Shown here: positions 40,789-49,359 of the stretch, piece after piece | How the letters are laid out: each line of letters starts with the position of its first letter | How positions within the stretch are numbered: position 1 is the stretch's first letter | Assembly: GCA_023399155.1 (NCBI GenBank) | Contig: JAEWQP010000006.1 | Coordinates: forward strand, 62,001 to 126,000 | From: Verrucomicrobiota bacterium | Lineage (GTDB): Bacteria; Verrucomicrobiota; Verrucomicrobiia; Opitutales; Opitutaceae | Direction: 5' to 3' | Length of the DNA: 64,000 nt | Made by a program: the position numbers and the translations under genes | Notes under the pieces: model-generated | The model's input: only the letters and a program-made list of their open reading frames with translations | Told to the model about the DNA's origin: nothing | The model's database searches: none

Positions 40789-43700
40789 ATGCTCGAGGCC
40801 CTTGTTGAGTTCTCGCTGCGCAGGCGCGCCCTGATCGTCTTCGCCGTAGTCGTGCTCGCCCTCGCGGGCCTTTGGTCGGCCACGCAGGTGGCGATCGACG
40901 CCGTGCCCGACATCACCAGCCCGCAGGTGCAGATCAACACCGCGGTCGACACCCTCGCGCCGGAGGAGATCGAGGTGCTGGTCACGGTGCCGATCGAGGC
41001 CGAGATGGCGGGACTTCCGGGGATGACCGAGCTGCGGTCGCTCTCGAAGTTCGGTCTGTCGCAGGTCACGATGACGTTTCGCGACGGCACGGACATCCAC
41101 CTCACGCGGCAGCTGGTGACCGAGCGGCTGGCCCACGCGCGCGAGGGGCTCCCCGAGGGCGTGGCGCCAACTCTCGCCCCGATCAGCACCGGCCTGGGCG
41201 AGATCGTCTATTACACCGTGCGCTACCGCGAGGACGCCCCCGACCGCCCGGCCGACCGCGGCGAACAGCTGCGGCAGCTGCGGCTCATCCACGACCTGCA
41301 GGTGAAGCCGCTGCTCCGCGCCGCGCCGGGGCTCGCGGAGGTGAATGCAATCGGTGGATACGAGCGGCAGATCGTCGTCGAGCCCGACCCGGACAAGATG
41401 GCGCAAGCAGGCGTGAGCTTCGGCCAGCTGATCGAGACCGTGCGCAAGAGCACCGAGAATGCCGGTGGCGGCATCATCGAGGTGGGCGGCGAAGCGGTGA
41501 TCGTGCGGGCGGACACCCGCGTGCGCACCACCGCCGACATCGCCGGGCTGCCGGTCAAATTCGCCGGAGGCGTGCGGCCGCTCATCGTCGGCGACCTCGC
41601 CAGTGTCGGGATCGGTTCCGCGGTGCGCACGGGAGCCTCGACGGAGGACGGCGAGGAGACGGTCACGGGCGCCGCGATCATGCTCGCGGGCGGAAACAGC
41701 CGGTTGGTGGCGGAGGCGGCGGTCGCACGCCTGCGCGAGATCGCGACGCGCCTGCCGGAGGGCGTGGAGCTGCGCGTCACCTACGACCGCGCCGACCTCG
41801 TGCACGCCACGATCCGGACCGTGCGCACCAACCTCGTGGAGGGAGCGATCCTCGTGGCCGCCGTGCTCTTCGCCCTGCTGGGCAACTGGCGTGCGGCGGC
41901 GATCGTGACGCTCGCCATCCCGCTCTCGTTCCTCTTCACCCTCACCGGCCTGGCGCAGGCCGGGCTCAGTGCGAACCTCATGAGCCTGGGCGCGATCGAT
42001 TTCGGCCTGATCGTCGACGGCGCGATCGTGATGGTGGAGAATATCATGCGCCATCTCGCCGAGCGGCAGCATGCACTCGGCCGGAGGCTGACGCCGGCGG
42101 AGCGGCTGGTCGAGGTGCGCGCGTCGGCCCGCGAGGTCGCCCGCCCGATGTTCTTCGGCGTGTTGATCATCACGGTCGTCTACGTGCCGCTGCTCGCGCT
42201 GGCGGGGATTGAGGGGAAGATGTTCCGGCCGATGGCGGTCGCCGTGATGCTGGCGATCGGCGGCGCGCTGGCCCTGGCGCTGACGCTCATGCCTGTATTG
42301 TGTTCGTGGTTACTGCGCGGCGCGATCGCCGAGCGCGACAGCTGGCTGGTGCGCGCCGCGAAGTCGGTCTACACGCCGATGCTGCACGCGGCCCTGCGCG
42401 TCCGGTGGGTGGTGGTGGCGGCGGCGATCGCGCTTTTCGCCGGGTCGGTCGCCGTGTTCCTGCGCCTCGGCGCGGAGTTCATCCCCCAGCTCGACGAGGG
42501 CTCGATCGCCATCCAGATGATCCGAGGCAACAGCGTCGGGCTGACGGCCTCGGTGGACCTGCAGAAGCGCTCGGAGCGCCTGCTTCTCGAGCGTTTTCCG
42601 GAGATCCGGCTCCTCTTCTCGCGCATCGGCACGTCGGAGATCGCGATGGACCCCATGGGACCGAACACCTCGGACACCTACGTGCAGCTGCATCCGCGTG
42701 AGCAGTGGCGCCGGGTCGACGGGCGGCGCATCAGCAAGGAGGCGTTGATCGGACTCATGCGCGAGTCGCTCGCCTCCACCGTGCCGGGGCAAACCTACCT
42801 GTTCACCCAGCCCGTGCAGCTGCGCTTCAACGAGATCATGGCGGGTGCGCGTGCGGACCTCTCGCTCAAGGTGTTTGGCGACGACTTCGACGAACTGGAG
42901 CGGCTCGCGATGGCGGCGCGCGACGTCCTGCGCGACGTCCCGGGCGGCGGCGACGTCGAGTTCGAGTCGCTCGGACGCGTGCCGATGCTCGAGATCACCC
43001 CCCGGCGCGAGGTGCTGCAGGCGCTCAACCTGCACGCCGATGAGATCAACGACACGGTGTCGGCCGCGCTCGGCGGCGTCCCGGCCGGATCGGTGATCGA
43101 AGGGAGCCGGCGTGTCGACGTGGTCGTGCGCCTGCCGGAGGCGCGGCGGCTCGACCTCGCCGGACTCGAGCAACTTCCGGTGCGCACGGACGAGAACGAC
43201 GGCATCCAGGTGCCGCTCGGCCGGATCGCGCAGATCGGCGTGGCGGACCGCGTCGGCACGATCACGCGCGAGAACACCCAGCGCCGCGTCGCGATCCTTA
43301 TCAACGTGCGCGGGCGCGACACCGAGGGCTTCGTGCGCGAGGCGGCGGCGCGGCTGCACGAGCGCGTGACGTGGCCGGCTGGATACAGTTTCGAGTTTGG
43401 CGGCCAGTTCGAGAACCTGCAGGCGGCCCGCGCGCGCCTCGCCGTCGTGGTGCCGGCGGCGCTGGCGCTGATCTTTGTGCTGATCTACGCAAGCTTCGGC
43501 AGCGTGCGGCAGGCGGCGCTGATCTTTGTCTGCGTGCCGCTGGCGATCACGGGCGGCGTGGCTGCGCTGTGGTGCCGCGGATTGCCGTTCACCATCTCGG
43601 CGGCGGTCGGGTTCATCGCCCTGTCCGGCATCGCGGTGCTCAACGGCATCATGCTCATCAGCTTCATCAACCAGCTGCGGACGCAGGGCCGCGGCGTGCG

Positions 43701-43953
43701 CGCCGCCGTGATCGAGGGCACACTCACGCGGCTGCGACCGAAGCTCATGACCGCGCTCGTCGCCTCCCTCGGCTTCGTGCCCATGGCCGTTGCGACCGGT
43801 CCCGGCGCCGAGGTGCAGCGACCGCTCGCCACCGTCGTGATCGGCGGGATCGTCACCGCCACGTTTCTCACCCTCATCGTCGTGCCCGTCCTCTATGACT
43901 GGATCGAGGGTGGCCGTCGCGACGGGAAGCCGTCCCAACCCATTCAACCATGA
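40789..43953 (+). CDS. CzcA/CusA-type heavy-metal RND efflux pump
   Basis: A 1054-residue inner-membrane pump, full length for the HME-RND family. The N-terminus EALVEFSLRRRALIVFAVV is a first membrane helix; the periplasmic domain has DAVPDITSPQVQINT. The proton-relay helix is DFGLIVDGAIVMVEN with D404 and D410, equivalent to CzcA D402 and D408. This form is typical of Zn/Co/Cd/Ni exporters, while Cu/Ag pumps (CusA) lack the first Asp. The specificity call is therefore divalent cations, by inference. Downstream GAEFIPQLDEGSIAIQ is also a family motif. It has an 11-base gap to the adaptor gene and an ATGA overlap with the next gene. Confidence 0.93.
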   Translation: MLEALVEFSLRRRALIVFAVVVLALAGLWSATQVAIDAVPDITSPQVQINTAVDTLAPEEIEVLVTVPIEAEMAGLPGMTELRSLSKFGLSQVTMTFRDGTDIHLTRQLVTERLAHAREGLPEGVAPTLAPISTGLGEIVYYTVRYREDAPDRPADRGEQLRQLRLIHDLQVKPLLRAAPGLAEVNAIGGYERQIVVEPDPDKMAQAGVSFGQLIETVRKSTENAGGGIIEVGGEAVIVRADTRVRTTADIAGLPVKFAGGVRPLIVGDLASVGIGSAVRTGASTEDGEETVTGAAIMLAGGNSRLVAEAAVARLREIATRLPEGVELRVTYDRADLVHATIRTVRTNLVEGAILVAAVLFALLGNWRAAAIVTLAIPLSFLFTLTGLAQAGLSANLMSLGAIDFGLIVDGAIVMVENIMRHLAERQHALGRRLTPAERLVEVRASAREVARPMFFGVLIITVVYVPLLALAGIEGKMFRPMAVAVMLAIGGALALALTLMPVLCSWLLRGAIAERDSWLVRAAKSVYTPMLHAALRVRWVVVAAAIALFAGSVAVFLRLGAEFIPQLDEGSIAIQMIRGNSVGLTASVDLQKRSERLLLERFPEIRLLFSRIGTSEIAMDPMGPNTSDTYVQLHPREQWRRVDGRRISKEALIGLMRESLASTVPGQTYLFTQPVQLRFNEIMAGARADLSLKVFGDDFDELERLAMAARDVLRDVPGGGDVEFESLGRVPMLEITPRREVLQALNLHADEINDTVSAALGGVPAGSVIEGSRRVDVVVRLPEARRLDLAGLEQLPVRTDENDGIQVPLGRIAQIGVADRVGTITRENTQRRVAILINVRGRDTEGFVREAAARLHERVTWPAGYSFEFGGQFENLQAARARLAVVVPAALALIFVLIYASFGSVRQAALIFVCVPLAITGGVAALWCRGLPFTISAAVGFIALSGIAVLNGIMLISFINQLRTQGRGVRAAVIEGTLTRLRPKLMTALVASLGFVPMAVATGPGAEVQRPLATVVIGGIVTATFLTLIVVPVLYDWIEGGRRDGKPSQPIQP

Positions 43954-44399
43954 AACTGCATCACATCACCCGATCTGTTCTCATCGCCGCAGGGGTTTCC
44001 CTGGGCTTTGTCTCCACACTTGCCGCTGCCGTCGTCGCCGGACCCAAGGGCGGGCGTCTCCTGCAGGCCACACCGCATCAGGCCGAGTTTTTCGTCACCA
44101 CCGACGGCATCGCCGAGGTCGTCTTCTACGACGACGCGATGACCCCGGTCGGCCCGGGCACGCAGGCGGTGGCGGTGATCGCGGATGCACCCGCCGGCCG
44201 CACCCCGCTGGAGATGGTGGCGACCCCCACGGGGTTTCAGTCGGCCCAGCCGCTTCCAGACGGCGCACCCTATCGCGTCGTGGTGCAGCTGCGAGCCACA
44301 CCCGCTGCGAAACCGCAGAACTTCCGGATCGAACTCAACCTGACGGAGTGCGGGGGTTGCTCCCACGCAGAGTACGCCTGCACCTGTGAGGGCCATTGA
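43950..44399 (+). CDS. Exported protein with C-terminal Cys/His metal-binding motif
   Basis: A 149-residue secreted protein coupled to the pump gene by an ATGA overlap at 43950-43953. A signal peptide (LIAAGVSLGFVSTLAAAVVA) is followed by GPKGGRLLQATPHQAEFFV and a beta-rich core. The C-terminus CGGCSHAEYACTCEGH holds four cysteines and two histidines suited to bind a metal ion. Likely a periplasmic metal chaperone or buffer for the RND pump. It resembles in its first core strand the lipoprotein at 34398. The role is inferred from position and motif. Confidence 0.7.
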   Translation: MKLHHITRSVLIAAGVSLGFVSTLAAAVVAGPKGGRLLQATPHQAEFFVTTDGIAEVVFYDDAMTPVGPGTQAVAVIADAPAGRTPLEMVATPTGFQSAQPLPDGAPYRVVVQLRATPAAKPQNFRIELNLTECGGCSHAEYACTCEGH

Positions 44400-44584
44400 T
44401 CCTGGAAAGAGCCGTTGGACAGCAAGATCAGGGACGATGGAGCCGACCCGTGCACCCGCGGGTGCCGGGCCGCCGCACCCGGTCGGAAGCGGGGTGCACC
44501 GGGCTGTGCGTCCGAACTCGGCCGAGCTGCGGGATTCGTTGCGGTTTTGACGCGCGACTCCTCAGCAGTATCGTTCTCCCACCT

Positions 44585-45025
44585 ATGAAGCGCCTCTCCG
44601 TCCTGGCTGCTGCGGTGGCTCTGTGTGCCGCCGCGGCGTTTTCCGGCTGCACATCGTCCGGCGGTTCGCCGATGTCGCGCATCGACGCGAATCGCGCCGA
44701 GTATGAGACATGGCCGATCGAGGTCAAACAGGCCGTGCTCGACGGCCGCGTCGAGAAAGGGATGACGCCGCGCCAGGTCGAGGTGGCGATCGGCAAACCG
44801 GCAAATGTCGAGGTCCGCGAGACACGCAAGGGGACACAGGAAGTCTGGACCTACAAGAAGGGCGGCGGCGGCAGCCCGCTCAAGGGTTCGACCGTGTCTA
44901 TCGGAACCTATGGCGTGGGCGTCAGCACCACGGCGGGTGGCCGCAATCAGTACGAGGAGACCTACACGGTGGTGTTCGAGAACGACGCCGTGGTGAGCGC
45001 GGACGTGCCGATCGAAACGAAGTGA
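44585..45025 (+). CDS. Outer-membrane lipoprotein, BamE/SmpA-like fold
   Basis: A 146-residue lipoprotein with lipobox FSGC (Cys22). The segment GMTPRQVEVAIGKPANVEV and later QEVWTYKK is the hallmark of the BamE/SmpA-OmlA fold (G-M-x-x-x-x-V-x-x-x-x-G-x-P). A glycine/serine-rich stretch (GGGGSPLKGSTVSIGTYGVG) separates the last strand. It may be part of outer-membrane protein assembly, but this family has many unrelated lipoproteins with the same fold. No partner gene is adjacent. The ATG at 44585 is the only start with a signal sequence. Confidence 0.65.
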   Translation: MKRLSVLAAAVALCAAAAFSGCTSSGGSPMSRIDANRAEYETWPIEVKQAVLDGRVEKGMTPRQVEVAIGKPANVEVRETRKGTQEVWTYKKGGGGSPLKGSTVSIGTYGVGVSTTAGGRNQYEETYTVVFENDAVVSADVPIETK

Positions 45026-45073
45026 TCGGCCTTCCCGGTGGGTGGGACACGCCCGCCCACGCCCGGCATGCGC

Positions 45074-47293
45074 TTACGGGCCGGCCTCGACCACGGCCCT
45101 GAGCTGGACGGCGTCCGGCGCGGCCGAGCGCGCGGCCATGAGTTCAATCGTGCCGCGAGGCAGCGTCCAGGCATGTTTCGCGGGGTCCCAGGCGGCGAGA
45201 TCGCGCCCGCGTACATCGAGCGTCACCATCCGGGTCTCGCCCGGCTGGAGGCTCACGCGGCGGAACGCGCAGAGTTGCCGGTCGGGCCGGGGCACGGGCG
45301 ACCCGGGGAACGTCGCATAGAGCTGAACGACATCATCGCCCGTGCGTTCCCCGGTGTTGGTCACCTCGACCTGCACGCGCAGGACACCGTCGAGGCCAAG
45401 GCGCGCGGCGCTCGTCCGCAGGTTCCGCCATGAAAACGTGGTGTAGCTCAGGCCGTATCCAAAGGGCCATTGCGGCTCACCCTTGAAATACTGGTACGTG
45501 CGACCGCGGCGGATGTCATAGTCCATCATCGGGGGCAGCTGATCGAGCGACCGCGGCCAGGTCTGGACAAGGCGGCCGCCGGGATTGCACGCGCCGAAGA
45601 CGACGTCGCCCAGGGCGGTGCCCTGTTCCTGGCTCGCGTGCGTGAGATGGATGATCGCGGGCGCATGCTCCGCCGCCCAGGGGAGCGCGACCGGGAAGTT
45701 CGTGACGAGCACGACCACGGTGCGGGGATTGGCCGCGCAGACCCGTCGGATGAATTCCTCCTGCCCGGCGGGAAGCGTGAGCTCCCTGCGGTCGACCGCC
45801 TCCTTGCCCTCGGCGGGGGACGTGACGATCTCCCAGCCCGCGTTGCTCTCGGGATGGTTGCCCACGCAGACGATCGCGACCTCCGAGCGGCGCGCGAGTT
45901 CCACCGCCGTATCGCTCATGTCACCGACCCAATTCGTATCCACCTGATGAACACCCGGAGCGGGAAAACCACCGGGGCCGGGAGGATTGGCGACGCGCTC
46001 GATGCCATCGCGGGGCGAGATCATGTAGGGCGGGGTGCCCGAGTACCAGTCGAGATGCGTCACGTTCGCCAGCGGACCGACGATGGCGATCGAGTCCACC
46101 GACGTGCGATCGAGGGGAAGAATCCCGCCGGTGTTCTTCAGCAGGACGATCGACTTGCGCGTCACTTCCCGCACGAATGCCTTGGTCTCCTGCAGGGCCC
46201 ACGGCTCGGGGGATCCCGGCGACCCGATGGCCGCGTCGGGTACGCGCTCGGCCGGGTCAAGGAGCCCGAGCCGTATGGAGATGCGAAACACCCCGCGCAG
46301 CGCGGCGTCGAGGTCGTGCTCCGAGAGCAGCCCCTGCTGGAGCGCCTGCGTGACCGGCTCCTTGTGCCGGTCGAGGAAGTGGTTGATGCCCGCTTTCAGG
46401 CAGGCCGCCGCGGCGGTGGCGTGGTCGGGAAACGCCTTGTGCTGGGTCACGAGAAGGTTGAGCCCGCCGCCGTCCGTGCACACGATGCCGTCGACGCCCC
46501 ACTCGCGCATCACGATCTCGCGCCACATCGGGTGCACGTGCGCGGGGGTGCCGTTCACCGCGTTGTAGGCGGCCATGAGGGCATTCGCACCGCCCTCGCG
46601 CACGGCCATCTCGAACGGCCGCGCGTAGTACTCGCGCCAGAGGCGATCATCGAAGTTGGAGGATGAATACTCGCGTCCGTCCTCGTTGCTGTTGGCGAGG
46701 AAATGCTTGAGCAACGCGGCCGTCCTCCACACCCGCGGATCGTCCCCCTGCAGGCCGCGGACAAATGCCGTGGCCATCGTGCCGACGTGGAACGCGTCCT
46801 CGCCGAAGACCTCCTCGGTGCGCCCCCAGCGCGGGTCGCGGGCGAGGTCGGCATTGGGCGCGCGCACGATCAGGCCCGCGCGCGCGTGGGCCGGGCTCTG
46901 GAAGAGAAAGCGGGCCTCAAAGGCCTCGTGCGCGGCGACGCGCCGGATCAACTCGGGATCCCAGGTCGCACCGAGCCCGTAGGCCTGCGGGAACTGCGTG
47001 GTCGGCGTGGGGTTGCGCCTGCCCCAGTTGCTCGGTCCACCCTGCGCGACGCCGTGGTAGCCCTCGATGTGGCGGGAGCCCACCACCCCGAGGCGCGGCA
47101 CGGACGCCTGCATGGCGAGGCAGTCAATTTTCTCCGCGACCGTCATCCGGCCGATCAGGTCCGAGATGCGCTCCTCCATCGGGAGGTCCGGATCGTGGAA
47201 AGGAAGACGCGATCCTGCTCCGACGGGCTGGGCGAAGACGAGCATCACGAGAGTACAGGCGAGCAGGGCGGCGAGGCGTGTGGGGTGGGGCAT
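45074..47293 (-). CDS. Secreted glycoside hydrolase family 3 (beta-glucosidase/xylosidase-like)
   Basis: A 739-residue hydrolase with a signal peptide (TLVMLVFAQPVGAG). The N-terminal TIM-barrel contains LLKHFLANSNEDGRE (KHF motif) and the nucleophile D274 in GIVCTDGGG, a variant of the usual V-S-D-W. The second alpha/beta domain (about 380-600) supplies the acid/base Glu region. A fibronectin-III-like C-terminal domain (about 640-735, VEVTNTGERTGDDVVQLY) ends it. The substrate is probably a beta-linked disaccharide or xylo-oligosaccharide. It may cooperate with the xylanase, but the two are 22 kb apart. Confidence 0.9.
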   Translation of the reverse strand: MPHPTRLAALLACTLVMLVFAQPVGAGSRLPFHDPDLPMEERISDLIGRMTVAEKIDCLAMQASVPRLGVVGSRHIEGYHGVAQGGPSNWGRRNPTPTTQFPQAYGLGATWDPELIRRVAAHEAFEARFLFQSPAHARAGLIVRAPNADLARDPRWGRTEEVFGEDAFHVGTMATAFVRGLQGDDPRVWRTAALLKHFLANSNEDGREYSSSNFDDRLWREYYARPFEMAVREGGANALMAAYNAVNGTPAHVHPMWREIVMREWGVDGIVCTDGGGLNLLVTQHKAFPDHATAAAACLKAGINHFLDRHKEPVTQALQQGLLSEHDLDAALRGVFRISIRLGLLDPAERVPDAAIGSPGSPEPWALQETKAFVREVTRKSIVLLKNTGGILPLDRTSVDSIAIVGPLANVTHLDWYSGTPPYMISPRDGIERVANPPGPGGFPAPGVHQVDTNWVGDMSDTAVELARRSEVAIVCVGNHPESNAGWEIVTSPAEGKEAVDRRELTLPAGQEEFIRRVCAANPRTVVVLVTNFPVALPWAAEHAPAIIHLTHASQEQGTALGDVVFGACNPGGRLVQTWPRSLDQLPPMMDYDIRRGRTYQYFKGEPQWPFGYGLSYTTFSWRNLRTSAARLGLDGVLRVQVEVTNTGERTGDDVVQLYATFPGSPVPRPDRQLCAFRRVSLQPGETRMVTLDVRGRDLAAWDPAKHAWTLPRGTIELMAARSAAPDAVQLRAVVEAGP

Positions 47294-47413
47294 GGCTACG
47301 CGCGCACGAGATTGACGCTGCCCGCCCGCGAGGCAACCCGTACGGAGGTCGAACGGGCGAGCGCGTCGTCGTGAAGGCGCGCCTGCGCCTTCACGAAGGG
47401 CTTCCGGCTTCTG

Positions 47414-48154
47414 CTACACGACCGCGGCCCGCGCTGGGGCGGGCGCGCGCAACGCCACGAGATCGGCGATGAGGGAGGCGGCCTGGTCGAGCGGGACCTG
47501 GGCGGAGTTGATCACCAGGTCGTAGGCCAGCGGGTCGGCGATGTCGCGGTCGAACACCGAGCGCACATACGAGCGCCGGGCGGCGTCGATCTGGCGGTTG
47601 TGCACCGCGGCCTCGCGATGCGGCCGCTGCATCACGTGCGCCATGCGACGATCGCGGAAATCCGCCGGCGCCGTCAGGCGTACGTGGATACCGCCGCGGA
47701 TGCCGACGGTGGCGAAGTTGGCACCACGCCCCACGAGGATGACGCGCCCGCGTTGCGCCAGGCTGCGCAGGAAGGCGTTCGTGCGTTGCACCAGATCCCA
47801 CAGATTGGGATGCAGGCCCACGATCTCGCCGACGGACGAGGTCAGCTCGGAGACCTTGTTTTCAGGCAGAAACCGGGCGAGGGTGGGCGGGAGATCGTGC
47901 GCGGTCAGCATGTGCTGGACGATCTCGTGGTCGAATACCGTCCACGGCGGGTCCTGCTCCCCGGCTGGCTGCTGGCGGTTGAGTGCGACGGCGAGCAGAC
48001 GGGCCAGGGACGAGCCGCCTGAACCGCACTCGCGCGACAGCGTGACGAACGGGAACGCGGAGCCGTGGGCGCGTGAGCCGGGCGATGGCGGTTGGGACAG
48101 CTGAACGTTAAGGTAGGAGCGGGCCTTTTCGAAGACGGGCGGGGCATTGTGCAT
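47414..48154 (-). CDS. Cytidylate kinase-like protein
   Basis: A 246-residue P-loop NTPase of the cytidylate-kinase-like family (PF13189 type). The start FPFVTLSRECGSGGSSLARLLA is the P-loop of this family (S-R-x-G-S-G-G). Later segments RGRVILVGRGANFATVG and VRLTAPADFRDRRMAHVM are also typical. The true CMP kinase has a different size and motif set, so this is a related nucleotide kinase of unknown substrate. The ATG at 48154 has an AGGGAAG-like site upstream. It stands alone downstream of the 2-oxoacid oxidoreductase genes, with a hairpin at 48320-48344 between them. Confidence 0.75.
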   Translation of the reverse strand: MHNAPPVFEKARSYLNVQLSQPPSPGSRAHGSAFPFVTLSRECGSGGSSLARLLAVALNRQQPAGEQDPPWTVFDHEIVQHMLTAHDLPPTLARFLPENKVSELTSSVGEIVGLHPNLWDLVQRTNAFLRSLAQRGRVILVGRGANFATVGIRGGIHVRLTAPADFRDRRMAHVMQRPHREAAVHNRQIDAARRSYVRSVFDRDIADPLAYDLVINSAQVPLDQAASLIADLVALRAPAPARAAVV

Positions 48155-48319
48155 GGCGCTTCCCTGGGTTGGCGGATGTGGCTGTGCCCGGACACGGACA
48201 GCTGCGCGGCCGGGCCCTGAGCGGAAGCGTAAGTCAATTGCCGCGGCACGCAAATCGATGGCCCTCCGCGGCGCGTCGGCCAGCCAAAGGAAAATGGCGC
48301 CCGGGGACAGGCCGTAAGA

Positions 48320-48344
48320 ACGGCGGCCCCGCGGAGGCCGCCGT
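48320..48344 (-). terminator. Intrinsic terminator after the 2-oxoacid oxidoreductase genes
   Basis: A perfect 9-bp stem (ACGGCGGCC and GGCCGCCGT) with a 7-base loop, 30 bases after the beta-subunit stop. On the minus strand it is followed by TTCTTA, so it fits a rho-independent terminator better than other hairpins here. Confidence 0.6.
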
Positions 48345-48374
48345 GCTGGGAAATCCCCTCGTGCGAAGCGAGGC

Positions 48375-49307
48375 TCAGCGCATGCGCGCGAACGTGGTGC
48401 GCAGCACGTCGATGTCGGCCGCGTGCTTCACCCTCTCGCGGGACTGGGCCACCAACTGCGCCTCCAGTTCGTTCTTCGAGGGCGGGTTGACATCGTAGAA
48501 CACGCCGAACACCCCGGGCGCCTCGACGCTCGCGAGTCGGAAGGCGGCCTCGGCATCGCTCGGATCGTGGCGCTGCGCGTCCTCGGGCGTGCCGTCGCCC
48601 TTTCGCAGCTGGATCTCGACGAACTTGCCACCCTTGCGCGGAGCCGCGTTGTCGAACGCGCCGGGGAAAAACTCGACGCACTCCGAGAGGATCTCGATCA
48701 CCGAGAAGCCCTTGTGGGCATAGGCGCGCGCATACATGTCGACCATGTGGTTGACCTGCGCAGCGTGGCTGCGCGCGATGAACGTCGCGCCGGTGGCCAG
48801 CAGCGTCTTCATCGGGTTGACCGGCCGGTCGATCGCGCCGGTGGGATCGGTCTTCGTCTTGAAGCCGATGGGCGAGGTGGGCGAGGTCTGCTTCTTCGTC
48901 AGGCCATAGACGGAGTTGTCCATGATGACGTAGGTGAGGTTGATGTTCTTGCGCGCCCCGTGGAAGAGGTGGTTGCCGCCGATGGAAAACCCGTCGCCGT
49001 CCCCGCCGAACACGAACACGTGAAGATCATTGCGGCTGAGGCTGACGCCGCTCGCGAACGGGATGGAGCGCCCGTGGATGAAGTGGCCGCTGTGCGAGTT
49101 CACGAAGTAGGGGAAGCGGGACGAGCAGCCGATGCCGGCGAGCACGACGATGTTTTCGTGCGGGACCTGGGCCTTCTCGAGGAAACGATAGAACGATGCG
49201 AGCACGGCGAAATCGCCGCAGCCCGGGCACCATGTCGGGTGGTCGGCGGTGAGGGCCTTTTTCGTCAGCGGCGGGCGGGGAGCGGGAGCTTCAAGGGTGG
49301 ATGACAT
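48375..49307 (-). CDS. korB: 2-oxoacid:ferredoxin oxidoreductase, beta subunit
   Basis: A 310-residue thiamine-diphosphate-binding subunit. WCPGCGDFAVLASFYRFL is the N-terminal signature, and the ThDP/Mg2+ motif is GGDGDGFSIGGNHLFHGARKNINLTYVIMDN. It oxidises a 2-oxoacid with CoA and ferredoxin. KorB-like rather than porB, because the 2-oxoglutarate type has this length and the partner is a fused gamma-alpha subunit. Which 2-oxoacid is used is not proven. It is downstream of korA with a 52-base gap. No ferredoxin gene lies beside it. Confidence 0.85.
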   Translation of the reverse strand: MSSTLEAPAPRPPLTKKALTADHPTWCPGCGDFAVLASFYRFLEKAQVPHENIVVLAGIGCSSRFPYFVNSHSGHFIHGRSIPFASGVSLSRNDLHVFVFGGDGDGFSIGGNHLFHGARKNINLTYVIMDNSVYGLTKKQTSPTSPIGFKTKTDPTGAIDRPVNPMKTLLATGATFIARSHAAQVNHMVDMYARAYAHKGFSVIEILSECVEFFPGAFDNAAPRKGGKFVEIQLRKGDGTPEDAQRHDPSDAEAAFRLASVEAPGVFGVFYDVNPPSKNELEAQLVAQSRERVKHAADIDVLRTTFARMR

Positions 49308-49359
49308 GGGGGAAAGGTTCCGAGCGTGGATGGAGCAAGGGTGGCGGGCGCAGGGCGCC

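Noticed and set aside
42310..43947. 545-codon open frame opposite the RND pump
   Set aside because: Antisense shadow; His/Arg/Asp-rich composition and no motif.
44452..44465. 14-base perfect palindrome GCACCCGCGGGTGC
   Set aside because: No loop for a hairpin, and such palindromes are frequent by chance at this GC content.
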